From: Tragulus kanchil
Taxonomy: Eukaryota; Chordata; Mammalia; Artiodactyla; Tragulidae
Assembly: GCA_022376925.1 (NCBI GenBank)
Contig: JAIOJX010000004.1
Span: 179,395,501 to 179,459,500, forward strand
DNA: 64,000 bases
Direction: 5' to 3'
Of the stretch, positions 46,401-57,371 are shown piece by piece. The first letter of the stretch is position 1; each line of letters starts with the position of its first letter. The notes beneath the pieces were generated by a model. That model did not search any database, had not been told where the DNA came from, and worked only from the letters and a program-made list of their open reading frames with translations. The position numbers and the translations under genes are program-made.

Positions 46401-49400
46401 TCAGTATAATTTAGAGTCAGAATTGTCCCCATCACTCCAAGGTCTGCAGGTAAAGCTCTAAGCATCCAGCGTGGCCCTGGCAAGATGAGAGGCTTGATGG
46501 TGTCCCTCCAACTCTCAGGGAAAATGTCTAGGGCCTCCCTGGAGGCACACAGGCCCCGGAGGCCTCTTGACACCCCGTCGGCCCTCTCTCCCCCTCCCCT
46601 CCTGTGCTTCAGACGCTTCTCGTCCCTGAAGACATTCCTGCGGTTCCTCTTGCTGCTGCTGCTGCTGACCGGCCTGACCTACGGTGAGTGGCCCGTGGTC
46701 CCAGGAGGGCAGGACTCTCCTTGGGGAGACAGGCTGATGAGCCAGAGGGCAGGCAGCGTGTGCCGAGGCTGGGCTGAGCAGAAACGTGAACACTAGAGGG
46801 ATACCGGCGAGCTACGGAGGAAGGGAAGAGGAAGGGTGAGGAGGGGCGGACTGAGCCGGGGCGGCCTCCTGTCTGGCTCTCCTGGGTCCTCTGGTGCTCC
46901 GTGGATGGAAGGGGCAGAGCCCTGGTCCCCTGGTCTTGTCCTCGGTGTTACACTGGACTGCTTGACGCGTCTCGTGCATCCTGGAGACCCTGGGGCCAGA
47001 AGGTGCCCAGGGGCAGGAGTGCTGGGTGCTCGCCGGGGCTCTGGCGCTGCTCAGCAGCCGTTGTCCCTCCATTCCGAATCCGGATGGCGCATGGGTGCGT
47101 GACGACTGTCACAGCAAGGTCTCCACCGTCTCTAAGACCCAAAGAATGAAGTGGTGAGCAGAAGCAGGAGCCCAGGTTTGCACCAAGAGGCATCCACAAG
47201 ATGCTGCTCCTTGTCCCAGTCTCTCTCATTGAATTTTCACATTTTACATAGTTGTAATCATTACAGTTTCCTGTGAGTTTCCGATATGGCTCCCGGGCTC
47301 AGCTTTACCAATTTATAATGAAAGACCATGCTTTATTATTATTATTTTAGAATTTGTAAAATAAGTTTAGCATCTACTCAAGAAGTACTTTTTTATACCA
47401 AGGTAGAACAACTTTCCAAGTGTTGATCCTTTGCTGTTATAAGAACAGCTTGTTCCTATTCAGTGGAAACTGGGCATCACCCTTAAAATAGTAAAGATTT
47501 TATGGCCTTACAGCGTTATGTTCAGGAAGCACACTTCCTCGTATTATCTTTGCCTCACCGTCCCCTCGTGGGCTGCTGCAGCCGAGGGTGTCAGGGCGCT
47601 GTGAGGAGAGGCGTCCGGAGAGCCTGAAGGCAGAGGGCTGGCGCGACCGGCTCAGAGGGCGAGAAGCAGAGGCCCGTCCAGAGGGTCTGACTTAAAGCCT
47701 CGTGGTCCCGTGCTTCCCGTGGCACTTACTTGAGGCCAACAATTGTGTGGCAAGGGTGGCATCTTACCAGGATGGAGACCCCCACAGCGGGGATGACTTC
47801 CTAGGGTGGTGTTAGCTCTCACGCACACGTGTACACACACGTGCGTAGCTCGGGAGTAAATTCATCGCAGGCCGGCGGCCCCTAAAGCGAGAGGTCTATG
47901 TGCAGCCGCAGCCTTGGCTCTGCCCTGGGGCCGCCGGCAGCCTCTGAGCAGGTGGGCGCTGTTGCAGCGACGTGTGGCCACAGCTGCCGGTGAGGATCAC
48001 CTGGGGAGCCTTCAGAGCTCGTGCAGAGGCGTTCCTCCTGGCCAGGGAGCCCACTCCGGAGGGCAGGGCCAGACGCTGCGGCTTCAAAAGCTCCCCGGGT
48101 GATTGGGACGAGCCCTCTGGACTGAGACCCACCTTCAGGGCCTCTAGGTTCCACTCCAGACCACCCCCAGCTTACGACAGCCATTTCCTGCGACTTTGCC
48201 ATCTGTGGACAGTTGAGGATTCCTGAGGGGACACGAAAAGGCTTATCCTCTGGGATCGCCGGGTGGAGGCTGCCACCTCACAGAGCGGGGGAGCTTCCAT
48301 CCCTTGTACCACCTTCGGCGGGGCAGGGCTAGCGATGACGTTAGTTAGATGACGCTAGTTTTCACACGTCTGCTCGGTGACCACACATGAGGCGGGCTGC
48401 TGAGGAGTGCAGCTCGTGCGCCTGCTGTGCTCGCCTGCCGGGGTAACCGCCTCTCCTCTGTGCGCAGGAGCCTGGTACCTGTACCCCTTCGGGCTGCAGA
48501 CATTCCACCCTGCCCTGGTTTCCTGGTGGGCCTCGAAGGGCAGCAGTGGGCAGCGTGAGGTGTGGGAGTCCAGAGACTCGGCTCCACATTTCCAGGTGAG
48601 CATCTCGGAGCTCAGATCCCCGTCACCTGCCGTCTCCATTCCCGCCCTTCTCACACTCACAGCCGAGGAGACGCTACCTTGTCTCACAGGTCACCTTCCT
48701 GTCTCGACCGTTTGTGGTGTAGGTGTTGGCGGGGAGCTTTGCCTGGGCTTAAATGTGACTCAACTGTCCTCGAGTTAGCTGCCATCCTAAGAAGCCGGAA
48801 ATCAGAAGGAAAAAGAATCAGACAAATTGTCTTGTCTATGTTGTTCCTTTTTAATACAGTTTCACAAATATTTACCGAGGGCCTTCTGTGAGCCAGGTAA
48901 TATCCTGGTCTGTTACCTGTTATCACCCAAATCAGTGCCTTAAAAGTACCGGCATTGGAGGGCCGCCCCCAGCGGTCCAGTGATTAAGACGGGACACGGG
49001 TTTGATCGCTGGTCAGGGAGTTAAGATACCCCGCAAGGCGCGGTGTGACCAAGAAAATAAAAAAGTGCCAGCACTGGATTTGCTCATGAGTCCGCAGGTC
49101 CTCTGGGTGGCTTCTCTGGACTGAGCAAGGACAGCTGGTTGTGGCTGGGCCCCCTCCACTCGAGTGTCCTTGGTGGACTCGTGGGTCAGCAGCGGTAGCT
49201 GGTCAAGGCCTGGCCCGACCGGGCTGCACCTTCTCTGGCCAGCAGGCTAGCCCGGGCGTGTCCTCACAGTGGCCAGGCTGGGTTCCTGGAAGGCAGAGCC
49301 AGGCCAGACCTTGAGGACCAGATTCAGCACCAGCACACTGTCACTTCCGCCACATTCTGTTGGCCAGATTCGAGAGGGGGAAAGAGACTTCACCTCTCAT

Positions 49401-52400
49401 GGGAGCACCTGGGGGGCCCCACTGCAGAGGGCGCAGGTGCGGGGAGGAAGGCAGGACAGCGGCCATTTTTGCAGCCTCCCAGAGGCTAAAGTTGGATCGG
49501 GCCCAGGCCTTGCCCTCGAGAGGCCTGTGGTCCAGCTGTGTGTGTGTCCATGTCCTGGGGTTTCCGATGAACATGTGAAACTCTTTGTCCTCTTATTAGT
49601 GTGTGTGAACTTGGCATCCTGCTGCATTTAATTTGACATCACATTTTTAACCATTTATTTTGGTGGATATTACTTTCCTGATCACGTTATTATTTCACAA
49701 AATAATTACGTGTTCTGGCCTCTTTTTTTTAGTAAGACTTACTCGAGCTCAGATCCCGTCACCTGCCGTCTCCATTCCCGCCCTTCTCACACTCACAGCC
49801 GAGGAGACGCTACCTTGTCTCACAGGTCACCTTCCTGTCTCGACCGTTTGTGGTGTAGGTGTTGGCGGGGAGCTTTGCCTGGGCTTAAATGTGACTCAAC
49901 TGTCCTCGAGTTAGCTGCCATCCTAAGAAGCCGGAAATCAGAAGGAAAAAGAATCAGACAAATTGTCTTGTCTATGTTGTTCCTTTTTAATACAGTTTCA
50001 CAAATATTTACCGAGGGCCTTCTGTGAGCCAGGTAATATCCTGGTCTGTTACCTGTTATCACCCAAATCAGTGCCTTAAAAGTACCGGCATTGGAGGGCC
50101 GCCCCCAGCGGTCCAGTGATTAAGACGGGACACGGGTTTGATCGCTGGTCAGGGAGTTAAGATACCCCGCAAGGCGCGGTGTGACCAAGAAAATAAAAAA
50201 GTGCCAGCACTGGATTTGCTCATGAGTCCGCAGGTCCTCTGGGTGGCTTCTCTGGACTGAGCAAGGACAGCTGGTTGTGGCTGGGCCCCCTCCACTCGAG
50301 TGTCCTTGGTGGACTCGTGGGTCAGCAGCGGTAGCTGGTCAAGGCCTGGCCCGACCGGGCTGCACCTTCTCTGGCCAGCAGGCTAGCCCGGGCGTGTCCT
50401 CACAGTGGCCAGGCTGGGTTCCTGGAAGGCAGAGCCAGGCCAGACCTTGAGGACCAGATTCAGCACCAGCACACTGTCACTTCCGCCACATTCTGTTGGC
50501 CAGATTCGAGAGGGGGAAAGAGACTTCACCTCTCATGGGAGCACCTGGGGGGCCCCACTGCAGAGGGCGCAGGTGCGGGGAGGAAGGCAGGACAGCGGCC
50601 ATTTTTGCAGCCTCCCAGAGGCTAAAGTTGGATCGGGCCCAGGCCTTGCCCTCGAGAGGCCTGTGGTCCAGCTGTGTGTGTGTCCATGTCCTGGGGTTTC
50701 CGATGAACATGTGAAACTCTTTGTCCTCTTATTAGTGTGTGTGAACTTGGCATCCTGCTGCATTTAATTTGACATCACATTTTTAACCATTTATTTTGGT
50801 GGATATTACTTTCCTGATCACGTTATTATTTCACAAAATAATTACGTGTTCTGGCCTCTTTTTTTGTTTATATCACTAGTAAAGACAATTCAATTTCAGG
50901 ACCAGCTTTTCTGTAAAATGGGGGTAGAGAAGGATGAACCTATCTTTGTATCTACTTCCATTTGCATAAAAAATAAAAATGGTTGCCTGGTTTGGGGAGG
51001 GTTGATGGGGTCTGGGTGGCTGGAGCAGAGGTTAGATCTTGACTTTCTGCTGTTTGCCTTCTGAGGCATGCCAATACGCCTAAATTAAAAATGGAATTTT
51101 TGGAAGTTGGAAGCCCAACCTCAGTACTCACGAGGCTCCTGCCTTTTGACAGGCTGTGTCTTCTCATTTCACCCAAGTGTTTGGGGGACTCTCTTCCATT
51201 CTAAGAAGCTCAGCTGTCGTGAGTCCCTCACCTCTGTGGCTTTGCCCTCCCCGCCCTGCCAGGCTGAACAGCGCATTCTGTCCCGGGTACACTCGCTGGA
51301 GCGGCGCCTGGATGCTCTCGCTGCCGAGTTCTCGTCCAGTTGGCAGAAGGAGGCCATGCGGCTGGAGCGCCTGGAGCTGCAGCAGGGGGCTGCGGGGCAG
51401 GGAGGCGGCGGCGGCCTGAGCCACGAGGACACCCTGGCCCTCCTGGAGGGGCTGGTGAGCCGCCGCGAGGCTGCCCTGAAGGAGGACCTCCGCAGGGACA
51501 CTGGGGCTCGGATCCAGGTAGGCGAGGGGAGCGGGGTCTGTGTGGGTGACGCCCTGGGCGTGTGAGGTGGAGGGCCCCCCTCTGACACGAGCGAGACCGC
51601 AGTGTGTCACTTCAGGGCCGGACGGGTCGGCCGCTTGGCAGTTACGTTCCTCCTCTTTGAAGTGGAGGCTCTTCCGTCTGCCCCGCCCCTGGTCCTTTGA
51701 AGACGAGGCTGTAGGGCACCCGGCACCGTGCCCGTGTGGGCGCGGCGCCTGCCGTGCAGGTGTGCAGTGAAGACCGAGAGGCGTCTAGCTTGTTTCCAGG
51801 AAGCACTGTAGGGGAAAGGCCAGGATCTGAAGTTTGCCATCTAACAGGCCCGGTTTGAATTCCAGTTACACCACGTACTGGTTGTAAGGGGCCCTCTGAG
51901 CACGGCTCCGTAAAACCCTGTCTGTCTCCTCTGCCCGGTAGGAAGAGCTGGTCACCCTCAGAGCAGAGCATCAGCAGGACTCAGAGGACCTCTTCAAGAA
52001 GATTGTCCAGGCTTCACAGGTTGGTGGGCTTGGGGGTACTGGGGACCCACAGTGGAGTCCTGATCCATTTCATCCTCTGTTCTTGGGCTGAGGAACACGT
52101 TGGCCCTGAAGGGTCTGCATCATAGACATAGAATGGGGAGGAAGGTGTGTCCTCCCTTGACTTCTGCTAAAACTGAATCCTCCTGGGCTGGAACGCACTG
52201 CAGAGAGGTGCTGGAAGCGTGCCCGCAGGCAGGAAGGGCTGCTTTCGGCTGTGTGCATAGTGAACAGACGAACGCCTGAGCATGATAGCTAAGGGGTGAG
52301 ACTCCCATGAGGACCTCAGCCAGGAGGCCCTGGGGTGAGAATGTGGTTAAACAGGAGATCCCAGAGGGAACAGATCCTGCTCCGAGAGGCTGGCTGCCGT

Positions 52401-55400
52401 GGGCCTGACAGTCCCTGGATTGGTCCCTTCTGCTTGTAGGAATCCGAGGCTCGGCTCCAGCAGCTGAAGTCGGAGTGGCAAAGGTAATGGGCACTGCTGC
52501 CTCCTTAGGCCTGCGCGTGCCGCCTCCCCGTTCCCTCCCCGACAGGACAGCAGGCGGAGCCCCGGGCAGAGAAGGGGATGGCGGAAACCGGGCTCAGCAT
52601 CCTCTACTCAGAGCCTGTCCTTGGGGGCGGTGGGGGCCGGGTGGGGACTGGGCACTGCAGGAGAACTGGGACTCAGGGGTGCATCTGTAGACGCGCCGTC
52701 TTCGCCGTCCAGCCTCGCGCCACTGCCTCCCCGTGCCCTGAATGTCTGTGCTTGGGGAGGGTGTGAGAGCTGAGGCAGTGGACTGTGGATCTGGGCTTAG
52801 AAAGAAGCAGGCTGCTTAGCTCTGTGGGATGTGCAGGCCAGGCCCAGGCCCCGGAGCTGCGATCCGCAGCCTCAGCTCAGAACCTGAGGAGAGGCCGCAC
52901 GCTCACAGCGGCTGGTGGGCACACACTTAGGTCAGGTGCCAGCAGGGGGTCCTCTCGTTTGCCTCAGCCTCCCTGGAGGCCCACGGCTTACTCCGCTCTC
53001 TCTGGGAGTAGGATGACCCAGGAGGCCTTCCGGGAGAGCTCCATGAAGGAGCTGGCGCGGCTGGAGGGCCAGCTGGCAGGCCTGCGGCAGGAGCTGGCAG
53101 CCCTGACCCTGAAGCAGAGCTCGGTGGAGGACCAAGTGGGCCTGCTGCCCCAGCAGCTCCAGGCTGTGCGGGACGACGTGAGTTGGAGCCCTCCAGTCCC
53201 CTGCTGAGGACCCCTTCTCTGCCCGTCCCGGGAGTCCGCTAGGCAGAGCGCCTCCTGCCCCTGCTCTGGGCGCGGCACAGGTGCTGGCTTTCCTTGATGG
53301 AAGTTCTTCCCGTTTCCTCACTGATAACATGGAGGTTGTTCCTCTTTCTCCCCGGGGTCTGAGCAGACCCATGCTGGCGCTCTCCTCGCCGTCTTGTACT
53401 CGCTCCCGGGCCCTCCACCCAGGCCAGGCTGCTCCCTACCCTGGCCGGGGCCACGGAGGCTGCTTCCACCTTCCCAGAGGTGGGAGCCTCCCCGCCCCAA
53501 GGTGGGTGAGCTGCCCGAGTGAGACCTTGTCTTGGCTCCTAGGTGGAGTCTCAGTTCCCTGCCTGGGTCAGTCAGTTTCTTCTTCGAGGAGGGGGAGCCC
53601 GCACTGGGCTCCTTCAGCGAGAGGAGATAGAAGCTCAGCTGCAGGTGTTGGAGAGCAAGATCCTTGCCCACGTGGCCGAGATGCAGGGCAAGTCGGCGAG
53701 GGAGGCCGTGGCCAGCCTGGGCCTGACGCTGCAGAAGGAAGGCGTGATTGGGGTGACGGAGGAGGTGAGGCCTCTGTCCCCGGACCCTCCTCCCCCCACA
53801 ATGGCTAATCCACCCAACACACACACTGCTCTCCTCCCTGGGAGCCACAGCGGCACGGTCCCACCCGCCAGCCCCCTGGCAGGTTCCAGGACCTGAGTGA
53901 CACGCGAGAGCCTCTGCTGCTTGCTTTGGGGCGGAGGACCCCTGGTGCAGTGGCACACGTCTGGGCACAGTGTGGCGCAGGCATCCGAGGGCACAGTCTG
54001 TGGGTCCCTGGCCCCCAGCAGCGAGGGGCCCAGAGGCAGACGAGCCGGCTCCCCTCCCAGCTGCTCTGGGCGCCTGTGTCTCAGCAGGTGCACCGTATCG
54101 TCAACCAGGCTCTGAAGCGCTACAGCGAGGACCGCATCGGGCTGGTAGACTACGCTCTGGAGTCGGGAGGTGTGTCTGGCTCTCCCTGCTTTGCTGGGCC
54201 CCTCGCCCCACACTGGCGGGTCCCCTGGCATCTGCTGGGGCAGCCACGGTGCTAAGCAAGCAGGGCTTGAGGTCAGCAGACATCAGCCAACCCAGGCCTC
54301 ACCAAAGGCCGGCAGCAGCGCGGGCGGGCGGGCGGGATGTACCGAGAGCTGCGTTTCTCCAGGGAGGGGCTGACGCTCACGGCCGCGCCTCGGCCTGGGC
54401 CGGGTGTAAAGGTCTGTCCTGAGCGGACGGGCCGCGGCGGGCCCTCTGCGAGCTCCCTTGGCTGGCCGGCTAGGCCGGTGGCCTGGGCCTCTCTTCCCGC
54501 TGGGCCCAGCCCCAGGCGCCCGCCTGCCTTTCTCTCCTGCCTCAGGGGCCAGTGTCATCAGTACCCGCTGTTCCGAGACCTACGAGACCAAGACGGCCCT
54601 CCTCAGCCTCTTCGGCATCCCGCTGTGGTACCACTCCCAGTCGCCCCGAGTCATCCTCCAGGTGGGCCCGAGCACGCCGTCGCCTGCGTGGCTGGGGACT
54701 GTCCCCCCAGCGTCAAGAGCTCCGCTCAGGGCGGGCTCTCTGCACGTGCCGACCCGGCTCTTCCCCTCCAGCCAGACGTGCACCCGGGCAACTGCTGGGC
54801 CTTCCAGGGGCCGCAGGGCTTCGCCGTGGTCCGCCTGTCTGCCCGCATCCGCCCCACGGCCGTCACCTTAGAGCACGTGCCCAAGTCCTTGTCGCCTAAC
54901 AGCACCATCTCCAGCGCCCCCAAGGACTTTGCCGTCTTTGTGAGTACCCCTCCTAGGGGCTAGGGACAGCTCCGTGTCCCTATGCAGGGCACAGACGGGA
55001 CGGGAGGGGCTGAGGCTGGAGATGGTCCTTCCGTGTCAGCCCCTCAGGCTGCGAACATCACGTCTGGGCACAGTGTGGCGCAGGCATCCGAGCACAGTCT
55101 GTGGGTCCCTGGCCCCAGCAGCGAGGGGCCCAGAGGCAGACGAGCCGGCTCCTCCCAGCTGCTCTGGGCGCCTGTGTCTCAGCAGGTGCACCGTATCGTC
55201 AACCAGGCTCTGAAGCGCTACAGCGAGGACCGCATCGGGCTGGTAGACTACGCTCTGGAGTCGGGAGGTGTGTCTGGCTCTCCCTGCTTTGCTGGGCCCC
55301 TCGCCCCACACTGGCGGGTCCCCTGGCATCTGCTGGGGCAGCCACGGTGCTAAGCAAGCAGGGCTTGAGGTCAGCAGACATCAGCCAACCCAGGCCTCAC

Positions 55401-57371
55401 CAAAGGCCGGCAGCAGCGCGGGCGGGCGGGCGGGATGTACCGGGGCTGCGTTTCTCCAGGAGGGCTGGCGCTCACGGCCGCGCCTCGGCCTGGGCCGGTG
55501 TAAAGGTCTGTCCTGAGCGGACGGGCCGGCGGGCCCTCTGCGAGCTCCCTTGGCTGGCCGGCTAGGCCGGTGGCCTGGGCCTCTCTTCCCGCTGGGCCCA
55601 GCCCCAGGCGCCCGCCTGCCTTTCTCTCCTGCCTCAGGGGCCAGTGTCATCAGTACCCGCTGTTCCGAGACCTACGAGACCAAGACGGCCCTCCTCAGCC
55701 TCTTCGGCATCCCGCTGTGGTACCACTCCCAGTCGCCCCGAGTCATCCTCCAGGTGGGCCCGAGCACGCCGTCGCCTGCGTGGCTGGGGACTGTCCCCCC
55801 AGCGTCAAGAGCTCCGCTCAGGGCGGGCTCTCTGCACGTGCCGACCCGGCTCTTCCCCTCCAGCCAGACGTGCACCCGGGCAACTGCTGGGCCTTCCAGG
55901 GGCCGCAGGGCTTCGCCGTGGTCCGCCTGTCTGCCCGCATCCGCCCCACGGCCGTCACCTTAGAGCACGTGCCCAAGTCCTTGTCGCCTAACAGCACCAT
56001 CTCCAGCGCCCCCAAGGACTTTGCCGTCTTTGTGAGTACCCCTCCTAGGGGCTAGGGACAGCTCTGCGTGTCCCTATGCAGGGCACAGACGGGGACGGGA
56101 GGGGCTGAGGCTGGAGATGGTCCTTCCGTGTCAGCCCCCTCAGGCTGCAGAACAAGCACCTGCGTCCAGAGCGCAGGCCCCTGCCGTCCCCAAGGAGGCC
56201 AGTGCCCGCCTCACCAGAGGCAGGGGACCGGGGGACCCTGGAGGGCAGGCCTTCCTCCCTGGGGCCCGTGGCTAAGGGCGGGTCCTCCACGCTCGGCTCT
56301 CTCCTCAGGGGCTGGATGAAGACCTGCGGCAGGAGGGCACGCTGCTCGGCCAGTTCACCTATGACCAGGACGGGGAGCCCATCCAGACCTTTTACTTCCA
56401 GGTATGGCCTCTGTTCTGCCGGCAGAGGTGGCCTCCTCACTCTGCCGTGCATTTGTCAGACGAGTGCGCCCCCTGTGCCAGGCCCTGGGGTTCCAAGTGG
56501 GAAGCCACAGCCCAGCCTGCTCACAGCTCGAGCTGCGGAACAGAGAACACTGTCTGAGGGGCCTGGGAGGGGCCCTTCCAGGTGGGAGGCCTCGGGGAAG
56601 CTGAGGGGGCCAGCGTCGGAGGGACCGTGACCTGGCCGAGCCTCACGCAGCGCAGCCCGGCTGGGGCCCTGGGGGGACCTCTGCCTCAACCTGAGTGGGC
56701 ACCGGCCTCCTAGGCCCCTGTTGGAAATAGACGCCCAGTCGCCAGCCCAGGTGACGGGAGGGCCACACCAGGGAAGTCTGGTGTGGGGAGCTGGGCTGGG
56801 GTAGGTGGAGGAGGGGCAGAGGCAGGAGGAGAGGCGGGTGTGGCCACTAGGCCAGAGAATTTCAGCTCTCAGCTGGAAATGAGGGGGATGAGACAGAGGC
56901 TTGGTGGTAATGTGACAAAGAAACAACGTTCTGCTTAATTCATGGTGAAGGGATTCTTTTTCACCATCAGCGTGTATCAGACTCTCCTTAAAAGCAGTTC
57001 TGCTCATGGTCACCAAGAGCTGCCAGGAGTTCTTCCTAGTTCGGGATGAATCGTGCCGCGCAGTTCCAGGGCTGTGTTTATAAGTGGCTGTGGGCAGGCC
57101 TTGTGCAGCCTCGCATGTGCTCCTGGCCCCCGTAGGCCCTCAGAAGCCTCCGGGGCTCCTTGGCCCGCCTGCTGGAAACTGTTCCGGGGTCTGAAGGCGG
57201 GAGCTCTGAGGTCTGGTTCTCGGCAGAGGCCGGGCTACCCCTGCCTTCTCTCCTCAGGGTCCTACGATGGCCACGTACCAGGTGGTAGAGCTGCGGATCC
57301 TGACGAACTGGGGCCACCCCGAGTACACCTGCATCTACCGCTTCAGGGTGCATGGGGAGCCCGCCCACTAG
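40434..57371 (+). CDS. SUN2: SUN domain-containing protein 2 (17 coding exons)
   Basis: Join 40434-40555, 41437-41624, 41987-42124, 43679-43774, 44114-44207, 46613-46683, 48468-48595, 51263-51517, 51942-52019, 52440-52483, 53012-53177, 53543-53764, 54085-54169, 54546-54661, 54772-54939, 56309-56401, 57258-57371. All junctions are GT-AG and phases agree, giving 2,178 bp (725 codons plus TAG). I recognise SUN2; the human protein is slightly shorter. Residues 1-210 form the nucleoplasmic lamin-facing part (RRRRG near 110; hydrophobic LLYWW patch near 187). The transmembrane helix (poly-Leu) is about 215-237, followed by lumenal coiled coil about 280-530 and the SUN domain about 563-725. Cysteines in TRCSE, GNCW and YTCIY match the KASH-linking and structural cysteines of the family. 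It spans the inner nuclear membrane and binds KASH proteins to link nucleus and cytoskeleton. Duplicate exon copies at 42557, 43105, 45256, 55183, 55638, 55864 and 58367 are left out of the join. Confidence 0.95.
42557..42750 (+). pseudogene. SUN2: Chimeric SUN2 exon created at duplication junction
   Basis: It begins as a true copy of the exon at 43679 (GYSETDQRDSGSRLRNAVS). At about 42617-42634 it crosses into a frameshifted copy of the second half of the exon at 41437-41624, and it ends at a normal GTGAGT donor. It cannot encode SUN2 sequence in frame. An automatic gene builder may take it for an exon. Confidence 0.85.
43105..43242 (+). pseudogene. SUN2: Duplicate of SUN2 coding exon 41987-42124
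   Basis: Identical 138-bp exon (GEDLWVRRRRG to SSEDDYV) with the same acceptor and GTAGGC donor, shifted by 1,118 bp. Including both copies would add 46 residues in frame. Which of the two is the extra one is arbitrary. Confidence 0.85.
44275..44593 (+). mobile_element. Bov-tA/CHR SINE with 12-bp TSD
   Basis: The element 44287-44581 (head 'ggcttccctggtggtccact', 'gtttgatccctggcctggga', A-rich tail) is flanked by AAGTGATTGTTT at 44275-44286 and 44582-44593. The second representation is at 45417-45735. Confidence 0.9.
45256..45349 (+). pseudogene. SUN2: Duplicate of SUN2 coding exon 44114-44207
   Basis: Identical 94-bp exon (RLFRLLYWW to VFVLTR) with acceptor and donor preserved. Its length is not a multiple of three, so splicing both copies would shift the downstream frame. 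Confidence 0.88.
46684..48467. other. SUN2: SUN2 intron between TM and lumenal exons
   Basis: Unique sequence with a (TTA)n tract near 47332-47348 and GC-rich flanks. No gene or full repeat was recognised. The frames at 47882-48226 on both strands are shadows. Confidence 0.5.
48608..50880 (+). repeat. Tandem direct duplication 10 (unit about 1,136 bp)
   Basis: 48608-49744 repeats as 49745-50880, wholly within one SUN2 intron. Copy 1 ends 'ctttttttt agtaagacttac' where copy 2 continues 'cttttttt gtttatatcactagtaaagac', again an eroded end at the junction. The first 15 bp of copy 2 have lost a C. Confidence 0.9.
48942..49078 (+). mobile_element. CHR SINE with 18-bp imperfect TSD
   Basis: The element 48960-49060 ('cggtccagtgattaagacgg', 'gggtttgatcgctggtcagg') lies between AAAAGTACCGGCATTGGA (48942-48959) and AAAAGTGCCAGCACTGGA (49061-49078), which differ at three sites. 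Duplicated at about 50078-50214. Confidence 0.85.
55183..55267 (+). pseudogene. SUN2: Duplicate of SUN2 exon 54085-54169
   Basis: Identical 85-bp exon (QVHRIVNQALKRYSEDRIG onward), with ctcag acceptor and GTGTGT donor. Confidence 0.88.
55638..55753 (+). pseudogene. SUN2: Duplicate of SUN2 exon 54546-54661
   Basis: Identical 116-bp exon (ASVISTRCSETYETKTALLS onward) carrying the KASH-facing cysteine. Confidence 0.88.
55864..56031 (+). pseudogene. SUN2: Duplicate of SUN2 exon 54772-54939
   Basis: Identical 168-bp exon (PDVHPGNCWAFQGPQGFAVV onward). The three duplicated exons total 369 bp, a multiple of three. Using all six would keep the frame but insert 123 repeated residues into a compact fold. 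Confidence 0.88.

Larger units (their letters stand above)
44109..46410 (+). repeat. SUN2: Tandem direct duplication 9 (unit about 1,140 bp)
   Basis: 44109-45250 repeats as 45251-46355, followed by a more diverged stretch to about 46410. The end of copy 1 (45211-45250, 'tctttagttgttatgagtta') looks like a shortened, error-laden version of the unique sequence 46351-46410, sharing 'aatggcatcagtataattt'-like text. It contains one SUN2 exon and one SINE. Confidence 0.9.
53958..56155 (+). repeat. SUN2: Tandem direct duplication 11 covering SUN-domain exons
   Basis: 53958-55059 repeats as 55060-56155 (offset about 1,092-1,102). Three whole SUN2 exons are doubled. Copy 2's start and copy 1's end show homopolymer losses ('gctcccctccc' to 'gctcctccc'; 'cggggacggg' to 'cgggacggg'; 'agccccctc' to 'agcccctc'). 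Confidence 0.92.
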
